DNA of 64,000 nucleotides from Anthoceros angustus (lineage: Eukaryota > Streptophyta > Anthocerotopsida > Anthocerotales > Anthocerotaceae): NCBI GenBank assembly GCA_010909165.1, contig VJWM01000172.1, positions 451,777-515,776 on the forward strand. The letters are read 5' to 3'. Below, one piece after another: positions 8,694 through 20,916 of the stretch. The notes under the pieces are model-generated. The model ran no database searches. It was not told the DNA's origin and saw only the letters and a program-made list of their open reading frames with translations. How positions within the stretch are numbered: position 1 is the first letter of the stretch; the number at the start of each line of letters is the position of its first letter. A program made the translations under genes and the position numbers.

Positions 8694-11415
8694 TGAAGTG
8701 GTTGACACCAAACCTTGTCGCCACTTTAGACATACCTCAACATCCAGCTCACGTCAGCCGCCGTTATTGCAGCCCTCAGGCTTGGATTTTCAAGTTCATC
8801 ATGATTTTGCCAAGAAGGCGGCCTCGTTGACGCAACGCTGACCAAGAAGGACATGCCCTTCAATGGCTGACTGGCATGAAGCCGTAGCTGAAGGATATCG
8901 GGGTGAGCGATTCTAACCACAACCACCAGATTGGAAAAACCGCTCCATGTGTAATGAGATGTACCGCTATTTATTGGGACTATCTTAAGCCGTAAGGACT
9001 AGAAGAAGTGATCATCCAATTTTCTATGTCAAGCAGTGCAAACTTATGGATGAGAGAAATTATTCAACCACCGAGAGGGAAGGTCTTGGCATCATATACT
9101 CTGTAAGAAGTTTAGACACTACATGCTTGCTTGTAATGACGTTCCATGTCGACTCATTTTGCTAAAGTACCTTGTGAACAAGCTAGATTTATCGTGAAGG
9201 ATTGCTAGGTGGGTCGTTGCTGCAAGAGTTTGATTTTGATGAAACCAAAGGCCAAGGCAACATATATGAATGCCAATTTTGTTGCCCGTCAAAATTGGAA
9301 AATGGAAAATGGATTGTGGCAATCGATGACGCCCCATTTTTCCGACGAGGAGCTAGTAGCGCCGGGTTGGGAGAGGATCATGAGCAAAGTACACATTTGA
9401 TTGAGGTCAAGCAAGAGGTGTTGCGCGTAGCACCAAATGTCTGTGGAAGGGGTTTGTCAGGATGCGGCAGGAGGACGATCTAGGAGTTCGAGATGAAGTA
9501 AAAGAGCAGCATGGGTGCAAGGAGGAGCAAGGTATGCTCTTTAAGTGGAAGGGCTGCAAGTGGAGGCCACAACGCTGGCAAAAGGATGTGGAGAACAATG
9601 AAGAAATCGCAATTTGAAGGAAGTGAGAGGTGGCACACAAAATGGTGTGCCTCATGAGGAGGTGTGCTGGAGTCTAGAAGCGAGGTAGCTCCGCATTGGT
9701 GGTGTATATGGAGAAGGATTGTGGAGAAACCACACCTCAAAGAGTGCTTGCAGTGGAGTCATGAAGAAAGAGTCCACAAGTCCACTCGAACAAGGTAAGT
9801 GGTGCCAGGAAAACGCAGCAATGTGAGGAGATCGCTAGAGCGCTGTCCGGGGCTAGTGTGAGACTAGGCAGCATAGAGATGAAGAGGCCGATGGCGCTGA
9901 GATGAGCGGTGTCGATGGCCCAGTGAGTGCCAGCAGCTGGCCGACGCCAGGAAGGAGCTGGTTTTGCAAGCCAAGTAGAGGCGAGGCTGCACACGGCATC
10001 CGACATCCCTCAGTGGGCAAACCAGAGGGGACGGCGAGGTGTACATGGAAGAGGAGGCCTGGAGTGAAGGACTCCCATGTCCACGTATTTGCTAAACGGT
10101 GAGGTACGTAAGATTCTTAGAGCATGGATCATGCCTAATGGTTTGTCAAGGGAAGGGGCGTACGTTGTTCCTTACAAAGCTGCGCCTTATTGTCTACGAG
10201 ATGGGGTCTCATAGCTTGATCCGATGGGAAGATCCAGGTTGTTTGGAAGAGAAGCTACTCTCACTAGAAGCTTTGCATGCGAGAGTGGAGGCCATTATTT
10301 GGTACAAATTACGATGAAGGAGATCCTAGATGCGGTGGTTTTGGTGGGCCGGCTGAGGGATGTGTGGGATTTTGTTCGGAGGTGTGATGCATTCCAACGG
10401 GTTGGGAGGCCGACTTTCAACCAATGGCCCCTCACTTATATCCTACCTTTGGCACCTTCGAGAAGTGGGGCATAGACTTTGTAGGTCCCATCGTACCCAC
10501 AAAATGGACAAGGTAGCAATATATTTGAGGATCACGGACTCCATAAAAATGGGAGGTCGAAGCAACAAGGAAGGATGATGCACCAAGAGTGTAAAAGTTT
10601 CTCTTTGAGAACATCGAATTTCAGATGGGTGTCCTTGAGCCGCTGATAGGAGAACCTATTTTCTCAACTCGGTGATTGAGTCTTTTACCTCCTACCCAAT
10701 ATCCTAAGATCGAAGACAACTCCTTACAATCCCAAGGCAAATGGTTTGACGGAGAACACGAATGGTCGGTTGTGTACAATCTTGACCAAGGTAACTGTCA
10801 CTCATATGTATGATTGGGACACCAAATTGTATTCCACTTTGTGGGTCCCATCGGGCCGCCCACAAAATGGACAAGGCGCAATATATTTTGGTGGATAGGA
10901 CTCTCACAAAATGGTGAGGTCAAGCAACAAGGAAGGATGATGCACCGATGGTGGCAAAGTTTCTCTTTGAGAACATCGTAACTCGGTATGGGTGTCCTTT
11001 GAGCTGGCCGATAGAACTCATTTTCAACTCGGTGATTGAGTCTTTTACCTCCTACCTCAATATCCGATCGAAGACAACTCCTTACAATCCCAAGGCAAAT
11101 GGTTTTGTGGAGAACACGAATGGTTTGTTGTGTACAATCTTGACCAAGGTAATCACACTCACATGTATGATTGGGACACCAAGGTATCTGGGCCAGGGCC
11201 TACAGATGCTGGAGAAGGTGACCACCAAGAAGACTCTATTATTTAATGTCGAGAAGAGGGGCCCTGATGCTCCGTGGTTCGATCCTCCCCTTCGAATTTC
11301 CCTCACGCCAAACCTCAACTCCTCATGAGTTTCGGATGCACAATCTTAACAGCTCCTATTGATCCTATGCTGACTTGTAATATATGGAGGAAGTCACCAG
11401 CACATGGTGTTTGAC
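8694..11415 (+). pseudogene. Unit B: Ty3/gypsy RT-connection/RNase H/integrase remnant with internal duplication
   Basis: The RT connection is at about 8786-8870 (F..DFAKKAASLT..TKKDMPF, with small gaps). RNase H lies at about 8930-9200, including the EREGLGII and KFRHYMLA region. The integrase zinc region is at about 10110-10420 (RDVWDFVRRCDAFQRVGRP) and the core at 10460-11330. The best continuous piece (10948-11328) contains KFLFENIVTRYGCPL, SVIESFTSYLNI, KTTPYNPKANG and the catalytic-Glu context FVENTNG. A segment of about 360 bp of integrase (10477-10836) is repeated at 10837-11195. In an intact element these domains degrade template RNA and insert the cDNA. None is intact here. Confidence 0.88.
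10477..11195 (+). repeat. Tandem 360-bp duplication inside unit B integrase
   Basis: The stretch from ctttgtaggtcccatc (10477) to accaaattgtattcca (10836) is repeated from ctttgtgggtcccatc (10837). Both copies include the aaaatggacaagg, caacaaggaaggatgatgcacc, ctcggtgattgagtc and acaatcccaaggcaaatgg blocks. No other unit has this. Confidence 0.9.
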
Positions 11416-12598
11416 CCGGAGGAAGGAATCCAGCTTGGGACTCCGTGGAGACAGAGATCCCTACCACTGCCGCATCCAATATATCATATCGAGCCACTTG
11501 ATTTGTGAAATCATTTGAGTAATCCACCGATCTATTACAACATCTGGAAGACCAAGCGCTTTCAAAATCTCGACGAATCACTTGAGTTGCCAAAGTATTT
11601 GAGTACCCATTTGATCCATCACAAAATATGAATGAGCTATGCATTTATAGTTGAAACTTGGGTAAATATAGACTTGAAGATGGTTTTGTTCTCGATGATA
11701 TATTATGAATTATCGATGTTTTTTTATTTTGTTAGTAAATTATAGTATATTTAATATTGATATTATAACAAAAACATCATCATAAACATCACAAAATATT
11801 TCCAAGAGATATTATGACAATCATAACGTTGTTTTACCATTAACTTATAGAATTATCAAAAACTATACCAAAGATAGACGTGGAAGATATATTACAAATA
11901 ACCTTCTCGATCACTAGATAAAAGCATGGAAGTAATTTGGCATAAAAGAAGGTAAACATAGTAAATATAGAAAGTGGATAAGAGTAAAAGTAATTATTGG
12001 GGTAGTTTAGGTAAATATAATGGGGCATGATAGAAGCAACAGAATCCTTCTGAGGTAGGATGGGCATCACAGTAGTATGGATCACCACAAGTGCCCTATA
12101 CAAATTCGATGTCGTAAAATCTCTTGGAAATATTGTTTGTGATGTTTATGATGATGTTTTTGTTATAATATCAATATGAAATATACTATAATTTACTAAC
12201 AAAATAAAAATTATCGATAATTCATAATATATCATCGAGAACAAAACCATCTTCAAGTCTATATATGTATGGTCCCTACACACAAATCACAAATCTATCT
12301 TCATATATCTATTTCAATCTTTAAAAGGATTCTCATTTTGTTGTCTACAATGATTCCAAGTTTGCGCCGATCTATGGCTATGATGATGTTTGTGATGCTA
12401 TCTTTGCTTAGCATCAATTTTGTGTCACAAGATTGCTAAGAGGTATTATAATTCTTTTATATGTGTGTATTCCATGTATTAAAATTCCATTTTAGATATG
12501 TATATTATGTTGCTCTCAACTAGCTAGTTTATGCTTGATGTGTTAAATCCGTGGTTGATGTAGAAAAACAAAGGAATTAGGACTCACGACTTCTGGTC
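11416..12598 (+). repeat. Unit B: post-pol tail and AT-rich hairpin block
   Basis: Left arm is 11666-11814 and right arm 12117-12264, inverted, with a spacer of about 302 bp. The arms pair over about 147 bp: atatagacttgaagatgg on the left against ccatcttcaagtctatat on the right. After the right arm a conserved stretch carries a 40-codon hydrophobic ORF in most units (MAMMMFVMLSLLSINF...; here the Met follows cgatct at about 12371). The element tail (gttgatgtagaaaaacaaagg) leads to the minisatellite. No TIR-transposon target duplication flanks the arms. Confidence 0.85.
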
Positions 12599-12880
12599 CC
12601 GATCCCCATCCATCTCCCCATTTTCACCCTCTCGCAAAGCCGGACTACGTACTTCCGGTCTAGATCCTCATCCATCTCCCCATTTTTACCCTCTGCAAAG
12701 CCGGACTACGATTCTCGTCCAGATCCTCATCCATCTCCCCATTTTTCCCTCCGCAGCCGGACTACGACTTCCTCGGGTCCATCCTCATCCATCTCCCCAT
12801 TTTTCCCTCCGCAGGACTATGTACTTCTGGTCGATCCTCATCCATCACCCCCCAAATTTTGGTATCCCTCCCAAGAATAA
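12599..12880 (+). repeat. Unit B: minisatellite, 4 copies plus end variant
   Basis: Copy starts are at about 12599, 12666, 12723 and 12782, with the end variant (catcaccccccaaatttt) at about 12834. The period is 52-67 bp because of gaps between copies. Confidence 0.92.
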
Positions 12881-13906
12881 GAAGTTGGTATAAGGGAGCA
12901 CAGGAATGAAGATATCTATGGGAGCAATTGGCTAGATTGTCTATGTTAGCTCGTTGTTGGTAGGATTTCTACTTCCTTTGTGTAGGGATTGTTATCCTCT
13001 TCTCTGCTTCGTGGTCTCTTATGTGCAGCCCTAGTATATATTTGTTGTGGGGATATCTTGTGCCTCTCGATGGGGCTTTAGGAGGTGAAATTCTCTTTTT
13101 ATAAAGCATTAAAAATTTTGGTGTAAAAGTTACTCAACCTTACCCTCTAATGCTCGCACGGCACGAACAATGAGCAGATCGTTGAACAAAGGAACTCGTT
13201 AAGTGCTGCTTAGTCGAATGCTCCAACTCTTGGAATCCCGATAACGGTGGTTGGCGCCCCAGGATGGATGCTAGTACATCTAAAAATCCAGAGAGATAAA
13301 TCAATTCAAGAAGGATCCGGCTGAGCATACTCCTCTTACAATCGATGTCACAACGAGTTATCTCGAATGGCTAATAAGAGGCGGTAATTATCCTAGCTAG
13401 CAAGCTTGTTCAGATGTGTGGCTCGAGTACATGTGGCTCAAAGCATCTCCACAAGCCTTCCGAACCACAAGCATTTCCATGACCTTCCATATCAAGAACC
13501 TTTTGCAAATTCCGACTGTGAGATCGAACATCTTGGATTGCCGTAAAGAAACCAATTCAAGTGCAACATTTACATAGCGACATTTCACAATTGCTTGCTT
13601 GAAGCAAGAGGGACTTCAAAGAAGAGCTTAACTAGTTGCACCTCCACAAGCCTTCGAGGAAAGGCACGCACTTCAGGACCTTCCTCACAAGAAGCGTGTA
13701 AATTCCACTCTTGAGACTAAACATCCTGATTGTTGTGCAACAAACCAATTCAAGTACAACATTTACATAGCGATTGTTCATACTGCTAGCTTGAAGCAAG
13801 AGGTGGACTTCAAAGAAGAGCGAATTGGTTGCACCTACACCCAATTACTACCATTCTACCCTGCAAGCTAAAGATGAAAAGCGTATGCTCGCATGATACA
13901 TCGATG
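12881..13906 (+). repeat. Unit B/C connector with direct-repeat doublet
   Basis: The doublet is at 13442-13832, with its second copy starting near 13640. The upstream part carries ggctagattgtctatgttagc, cccagtatatatttgttgtgg-like and ggggctttaggaggtgaaattc blocks found in all connectors. Nothing recognisable as gag or protease is present. Confidence 0.8.
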
Positions 13907-16400
13907 AAGTGGTTGACACCAAACCTTGTTGTCACGAGACATACCTCAACATCCAGCCTCACAAGCTCGCTTACCGCAGCCTATTGCAGCTCTAGGCTTG
14001 GATTTTCAAGTTCATCAAGGATTTTGCCAAGAAGGCGGCCTGGACGCAGCTGACCAAGAAGGACATGCCCTTCAATGGACAGAGCCAAGGCATGAAGCCT
14101 TTTAGCTTGAAGGATAGCTTGGTGAGCGTTCAACACTACAACCAGATTGGAAAAACCGTCCATGTACGATGTACCGCTACTTATTGGGACTATCTGCCAA
14201 GGACGAGAAGAAGCGGATCATCCAATTTTCTATTGGCAGCAACTTATGGATCGAGAGAAATTATTCAACCACCGAGAGGGAAGGTCTTAGCATCATATAC
14301 TCTTGTAAGAAGTTTAGACACTACATGCTTGCTTGTGGTGACGCCCATGTCACCATTTTGTGTTAAAGGATTTTAACAAGCCAGATTTATCGTGAAGGAT
14401 TGCTAGGTGGGTCCTGCAAGGCAAGAGTTTGATTTTGATGTAGAAACCAGGCCAAGGAAGCAACATATGAATGCCAATTTTGTTCTCGAAAATTGGAAAA
14501 TGGAAAATGGATTGTGGCCACTGATGACGTCTCCCATTTCCACGAGGAGCTAGTAGCAGAGCGGTTAGGGGAGAGGATCATGAGCAAGTACACATTTGAT
14601 TGAGGCTCAGCAAGAAGAGGCGTGCTGTAAGGACCAAATGTGGAAGGGGTTTTCAGGATTTGGTCACAGGAGGACGATCGAGGAGTTCGAGATGAAGTAA
14701 AGAGCAGCAAAGATAAGGAGGAGCAAGGTATGCTCTTTAAGTGGAAGGGCTGCAAGTGGAGGCCACAACGTTGGCAAAGGATGAGAAACAAACAAGAAAC
14801 GCAATTTGAAGGAAGGAGAGGTGGCACACAAAATGGTGTGCCTCATGAGGAGGTGTACGCTGAGTCTAGAAGTGAGGTAGTTATGGTGGTGTATATAAGA
14901 AGGACTGTGAGAAACCACACCTCAAAGAGTGCTTGCAAGTGGAGCTGCAAGAAAGAGCGCCGATGTGTCCACGGTCGATGGCACGCTGTGAAAACGCAGA
15001 ATGTGAGGAGATCTCACTAGAGCTGCGGGTCTCGCTAGCGACTAGGCAGATAGAGATGAAGAGGGCTGGCGCGCTGAGAGATGAGTGTGTCGATGGGCAG
15101 ACAAGTGCAAGCAGCTGCCCGCAGGAAGGAGCTGGTTTTGCAAGCCAAGTAGAGGGCGAGGTCAGTACACAAAGACCGACATCCCCAGTGGGCAAACTAG
15201 AGGGGACGCGAGGTACCGGGAAGAGGAGGTCGGGCGTGAAGGACTCCCATGTCCACTAGATTTGCTAAACTGAGGGGTAAGATTCTTAGAGCACGGATCA
15301 TGCCTAATGGTTTGTCAAGGAAGGGCGCATGTTGTTCCTTACAAAGCCTTATTGTCTACTTAGATGGGGTCTCATATAAGCTTATCCCATGGGAAGAGGA
15401 GGTCGGGCGTGAAGGACTCCCATGTCCACAGTGTTGCTAAGCGGTGAGGACGAAGATTCTTAGAGCAGGATCATGCCTAATGGTTTGTCAAGGAAGGGCG
15501 TGCTGTTGTTCCTTACAAAGCTGCCTTATTGTCTACGAGATGGGGTCTCATACAAGCTTGGTCCGGATGGGAAGATCCGAGGTTGTTGGAAGAGAAGGAA
15601 GCTACTCTCATCATAGAAGCTTTGCATGCGTAAGAGGCCGAGGCCATTATTTGCAACAAATTAATGAAGGAGATCCTAGATGGTGGTTTTGGTGGGCCAC
15701 TGCAGGGATGTGTGGGATTTTGTCTTGAGGTGTGATGCATTCCAACCAAGTTGGGAGGCCGACTTTGTCAACACAATGGCCTCATACTTATATCCTACCT
15801 TTGGCACCTTCGAGAAGTGGGCTAGACTTTGTGGGTCCCATCGTCACCTACAAATGGACAAGCTGAATATATTTTGGTGGATACGACACTGCACAAAATG
15901 GCGAGACAAGCAACAAGGAAGGATGATGCACCAAGAGGGCAAAGTTTCTCTTTGAGAACATCGTAACTCGGTATGGGTGTCCTTTGAGCGCCGCCGAGGG
16001 AACTCATTTTCTCAACTCGGTGATTGAGTCTTTTACCTCCTACCTCAATATCCTAAATCGAAGACAACTCTCATAATCCCAAGGCAAATGGTTTGACGGA
16101 GAACACGAATGGTTTGTTGTGTACAATCTGACCAAGGTAATCACACCATGTATGATTGGGACACCAAATTGCATTCGCTTTGTGGGCCTACAGAGGGAGA
16201 AGGTGACCACCAAGAAGACTCCTATTATTTAATGTACGAAGAGGGGCCTCGATGTCCGTGGTTCAGATCCTCCCCTTCGAATTTCCTCGACCAAACCTCA
16301 ACTCCTCATGAGTTTCGGATGCACAATCTTAATAAAATTTCATTGATCCTATGTCGACTTGTAATATATGGAGGAAGTCGACAAAGACATGGTGTTTGGA
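13907..16400 (+). pseudogene. Unit C: Ty3/gypsy pol remnant with a 173-bp duplication
   Basis: RT connection at about 14009-14150. RNase H is readable at 14169-14366, with RNYSTTEREGLSIIYSCKKF (containing the catalytic-Glu context) and RHYMLAC. The usual V-DHFVLKYL segment, which carries the next catalytic Asp, is corrupted to GDAHVTILC. Integrase zinc and N-terminal parts fall at about 15250-15960, and the core tail at about 16000-16330. The interval 15218-15390 is duplicated at 15391-15565, placing a second start of the integrase N-terminal region in tandem. Confidence 0.87.
15218..15565 (+). repeat. Tandem 173-bp duplication inside unit C integrase
   Basis: The segment from gggaagaggaggtcgggcg to ggggtctcatataagc is present twice in a row, starting at 15218 and 15391. 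The junction reads cttatcccatgggaagagga. The other units have gatgggaagatcc at the equivalent point. Confidence 0.9.
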
Positions 16401-17554
16401 CCCGAGGATGAACAGCGACTCCCGGAGACAGAGATCCCTACGACTGCATCCAATATATCATATCGAGCCACTTGATTTGTGAAATCATTTGAGTAATCCA
16501 CCGATCTATTACAACATCCGAAGACCAAGCGCTTTCAAAATCTCGATCGAATCACTTGAGTTGCCAAAGTATTTGAGTACTCCATTGATCCATCACAAAA
16601 TATGAATGAGCTATGCATTTATAGTTGAAACTTGGGTAAATATAGACTTGAAGATGGTTTTGTTCTCGATGATATATATGAATTATCGATAAGTTTTTTT
16701 ATTTTGTTAGTAAATTATAGTATATTTAATATTGATATTATAACAAAACATCATCATAAACATCACAAAAATATTTCCAAGAGATATTATGTCTCCAGAT
16801 AACGTTGTTTTACCATTAACTTATAGAATTATCAAAAACTATACCAAAGATAGACGTGGAAGATATATTACAAATAACCTTCTCGATCACTAGATAAATC
16901 AACCCGGAAGTAATTTGGCATAAAAGAAGAGAAAAACATAGTAAATATAGAAAGTGGATAAGAGTAAAAGTAATTATTGGGGTAGTTTAGGTAAATATAA
17001 TGGGGCATGATAGAAGCAACAGAATTTCTGAGGTAGGATGGGCATCGAGTAGCTGTGATCACCAAGTGCCCTATAATTCTCGCAAAACTTTGGAAATATT
17101 GTTTGATGTTTATGATGATGTTTTGTTATAATATCAATATGAAATATACTATAATTTACTAACAAAATAAAAAATTATCGATAATTCAATATATCATCGA
17201 GAACAAAACCATCTTCAAGTCTATATATGTATGGTCCCTACACACAAATCACAAATCTATCTTCATATATCTATTTCAATCTTACTAAAGGATTCTCATT
17301 GTTGTTCATAATGATTCCAAGTTTGTGATCTATGGCTATGATGATGTTTGTGATGCTATCTTGCTTAGCATCAATTTTGTGCAAGATTGCTAAGAGGTAT
17401 TATAACTTTATATGTGTATTCCATGTATTAAAATTCCATTTTAGATATGTATATTATGTTGCTCAACTAGCTAGTTTATGTTGGCCGATGTGTTGTTAAA
17501 CTCGTGGTTGATGTAGAAAAACAAAGGGAATCTTGATCACGTACTTCGGTCCCG
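16401..17554 (+). repeat. Unit C: post-pol tail and AT-rich hairpin block
   Basis: Inverted arms at 16639-16788 (left) and 17083-17226 (right), spacer about 294 bp. The right arm lacks a few bases (gtttgatgtttatg). The hydrophobic 40-codon ORF region downstream (about 17334) is broken by small gaps. Confidence 0.85.
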
Positions 17555-17815
17555 ATCCCCATCCATCTCCCCATTTTCACCTCTAAAGCCGGACTACGAT
17601 TTCCGTCTAGATCCTCATCCATCTCCCCATTTTTACCCTCCGCAGCTTGACACGATTTCCCGGTCCGATCTCATCCATCTCCCCATTTTTCCCTCTCGCA
17701 AAGCCGACCACGACTTGTCCAGATCCTCATCCATCTCCCCATTTTTCCCTCTCGCAGCTGCACTATGTACTTGGGTCCAGATCCTCATCCATCACCCCCA
17801 AATTTTGGGATCCTT
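17555..17815 (+). repeat. Unit C: minisatellite, 4 copies plus end variant
   Basis: Copy starts are at about 17555, 17611, 17667 and 17722, with the end variant at about 17780. It is followed by aagaataagaagttggta, directly before the foreign 2-kb segment. Confidence 0.9.
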
Positions 17816-19017
17816 CCCAAGAATAAGAAGTTGGTAAAGAGCACAAGATAGGGGTTTGTCTCAACCCCATTTTGGCCCCAACCATCCGTAAATGCACATG
17901 TCTCATTTCACTTTTGATTTGCGAACCCACGCCCATGCATCCGAGCCCAAGGAAGACCTAATGTGCCCACCGTCCGCACAAATGACGGACACCTTTGTAC
18001 CAAGTGGGATGATCATGACTTATGCTCCAAAGAGTGGAGTGCACCGGCGAGACTTATACTCCAAAGAGGTGCAATACACCGGGTTTGGAGAGGTTGCCAA
18101 TACTTGTGTAGGCAAGCACTGCTCAAGTTGCTTGTGCACACTTGCCACCGCACCAACACTCACATCAATTCTCTTTTCAAACCCGTGATTCGAGCAATCC
18201 TGCACGGCAGCATACCGCCGACCCGGCCCCTCCGCGGAGATAAGCCGCACTTAGATCCGCAGATTGCCCCGCAGCGAGAATTGGACAAGGTAAAGGATGG
18301 TGAGGCCTCCTCAACCGCTCTTGATCAAACTCTAGCTTACATTTCTTCTTGTCAAGTCCGCATCGCTTTCAACCTTAATCTATCCATGGGTGGCACATGG
18401 AGCAAGTCGATCTTAAATTCAAAATCGCTAAGCTTGGCTATAGTTCGCCTCTGAACACCTTGCACACGTAGGGCGCCACGGGTATAGATAGTCCTCCTTG
18501 AGCCTCAGAAATACTCACCATTTGGTCAAAACCCCACCGGGCGACTTTCTTTCTTCAGATACTGGCTCACTAGGGCTCGCAGTGGCTGTGCAGATGCTCT
18601 CTTATGCTTGTGTACTACATCCGATGTGCTTTCATTACTCAAGGAAAATCATCTATTCTATTTATTTTCTTTCTCGCAAAACATTGTGAAACATTGTCGC
18701 CTTCAAAAGGTTGGCCATTAGAAACCACCATCATACATGTCAATTTTGGAAAATGTAGCTCATCTAGAAACCAAGGCCTATGCATCTATACGCATCAAAC
18801 TCGAATGAGCGGACATTTGGCGCACCAATCAAAGAGATCCAAATGCAAGTCATCGAAGGGGCACATAGAGTAAGGCCAAAAGGTTTACATGTTGTATACA
18901 AAGCGAATGTGGAATATAACATCAACCAACAAATGATTTTCAAAAATAATATTCATGACTTTACGCCTAGATACCGGATGATTTACAAATTTTTCAAACC
19001 ACTAAAATCAACACTCC

Positions 19018-19205
19018 ATCCTAGTATTGATACGCCTCTAGGTTGCTTAACAAAGGAGTTGTTACAAAGTTTTCAAAGCGCCAAAACAAGCCATCCTAGT
19101 ACTAATCGACCCAAGAGTGCATAACCGAAGTTCTAGCACCAAAGTCAAGCACCCCATCCTAGTACTGATCCGACCCGGTGCTTAACCTTGGAGTTCTTAT
19201 GCCAT
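19018..19205 (+). repeat. Short tandem repeat (three ~60-75 bp copies) inside the 2-kb insertion
   Basis: The phrase catcctagta(t/c)t(g/a)at recurs near 19018, 19092 and 19151. It is followed each time by a related ...gcttaac/gcataac...gagttcttatg- or gaagttctagc-like end. The copies are imperfect. Confidence 0.65.
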
Positions 19206-19260
19206 TGAGTCTATGTGCACCTATCCCAAGGATATTTCTGAGAGACAAACAATAATAGCG

Positions 19261-19588
19261 CGGACGTCCGGCGCATCCACTCCACCATTTCCATCTCGGA
19301 CGCCCACAAGATTGGGGTCTCAGAAATGCGCCGGACGTCCGGCGCAGTTTAGCAGACTCGCGCCAATGTGCGAACGTCCGCGCATTGTTCCAATTCCTTC
19401 TATGTTTTCACTCTAACAATGGAGATCCCGGGTTGTGTACTCAGTGCACCGACGTCCAGCTACTTTTAGAGTCGTAGTTTGGTCCTCTCGAGATGGCCAT
19501 GATCGCTATCGGTTAATGTTCTTCACAATCGCCGGACGTCCCGTAGCTTGCTTTCGCTTAATTGCTACTTTGGTTGCGCGGACGTCCG
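19261..19588. repeat. Cluster of six CGGACGTCCG-like palindromes
   Basis: Perfect cggacgtccg occurs at 19261-19270, 19332-19341 and 19579-19588. One-base or near variants lie at about 19371-19380 (gaacgtccg), 19449-19458 (ccgacgtcca) and 19533-19542 (cggacgtccc). Spacing is about 40-85 bp. The perfect 10-mer is self-complementary and contains GACGTC. Confidence 0.85.
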
Positions 19589-19900
19589 CAGCTTTTGGCT
19601 TGCTGGACTAATTTTGTTTGGTTTGCCTACCGCTCACCCCGCTAGGAAGTACTATCGCTCGAAGAGGTGTTTAGGATTCCTAGCACCGTTAAAATCCTTG
19701 AAATCCCTTCCTTGTGAAGGTGAAATCTGAACCTTCTTCGGCTTCAAACCGTAGCGTAAGTATTCACGAGAAAATAACATGGTCAATGTCTTTCAAGACA
19801 TGTCTAAAGAGTGGTTTTGCTAAAGATGATGCATTTTGCCGGGTCATTTTTGGTCTTTAGGGACCCAAACCCTTTAATGGAGAATAACCCTCCCAGAGAG

Positions 19901-20916
19901 TTGGTATAAGGAGCATGTGAATGAAGATATCTATGGGAACTAATTGGCTAGATTGTTTATGTTAGCTACGGTTGTTGGTAGGATTTCTACTTCCCTTTGT
20001 GTAGGGATTGTTATCCCTTCTTCTCTGCTTCGGTGGTCCGCTGTTCTTATGTGCAGCCCTAGTATATATTTGGGATATGCTTGTGCCTCTCGATGGGGCT
20101 TTAGGAGGTGAAATTCTCTTCTTTTTATAAAGCATTAAAATTTGGTGTAATAAAAGTTACTCTCAACCTTACGGTCTCTAATGCTCACGCATCAAACAAT
20201 GAGCGAGCGTTGATTGAGGTCGTGCATCGTGCTAGTCGAATGCTCCAACTCTTGGAATCCACAATGGTTGCCTAGATGGATGCTAGCACATTCAAAAATG
20301 TGGAGAGATAAATCAATTCAAGAAGGATCCGGCGAGCATACTCTTACAATCGCATGTCACAACGAGTTATCTCGAATGGCTAATAAGAGGCGGTAACTTA
20401 TCCTAGCTAGCAAGCTTGTTCGAGTTCGCGATGTGTGAGTACATGTAGCTCTAGAAGCATCTCCACAAGCCTTCACAACCACAAGCATTTGTGGACCTTC
20501 CATATCAAGAACCTTTTGCGTCGACTCGTGAGATCGAACATCTTGGATTCTTGAGAAACCAATTCAAGTGCAACATTTACATAGCGATTACTCACAATTG
20601 CTTGCTTGAAGCAAGAGCAAGGACTTCAAGAAGAGCTTAACTAGTTGCACCTCCACAAGCCTTCAACCGGAGGCACGCACTTCGGACCTTCCTCAAGAAG
20701 CTTTTGCGATGACTCTTGAGACTAAACATCCGGATTGTTGTGCAACAAACCAATTCAAGTACAACATTTACATAGCGATTGTTCACAATTGCTAGCTTGA
20801 AGCAAGAGCAGGACTTCAAGAAGAGCGAATGGTTGCACCTACACTCCAATTACCGGTCATTCTACCCTCATGTGCAAGCTAAAGATGAATAAAGCGTGTA
20901 TGCTCGCATGATACAT
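19901..20916 (+). repeat. Unit C/D connector with direct-repeat doublet
   Basis: The doublet is at 20457-20832, with its second copy from about 20648. The upstream part resumes the array at ttggtataaggagcatgtgaatgaag, right after the foreign segment. Confidence 0.82.

Larger units (their letters stand above)
17846..19900. mobile_element. Unclassified 2-kb insertion in the unit C connector
   Basis: This sequence is absent from all other units. It is flanked by near-copies of one array sequence: gttggtaaagagcac (17830-17844) on the left and gttggtataaggagcat (19900-19916) on the right. The array then resumes exactly where other units continue. This indicates insertion with a target duplication of about 15-16 bp, or a microhomology-mediated join. 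No TG...CA LTR pair, poly-A tail, primer site or transposase is visible. Short ORFs at 17892-18188, 17963-18454 and 18780-19124 match nothing I recognise. Composition is more GC-rich than the array. It could be a solo LTR or fragment of a grass-type element. Confidence 0.7.

Noticed and set aside
17846-19900. The 2-kb insertion as a solo LTR with TG...CA ends
   Set aside because: The TG (17857) and CA (about 19893) nearest to the ends are not flanked by matching 5-bp duplications (gggtt versus gagag).
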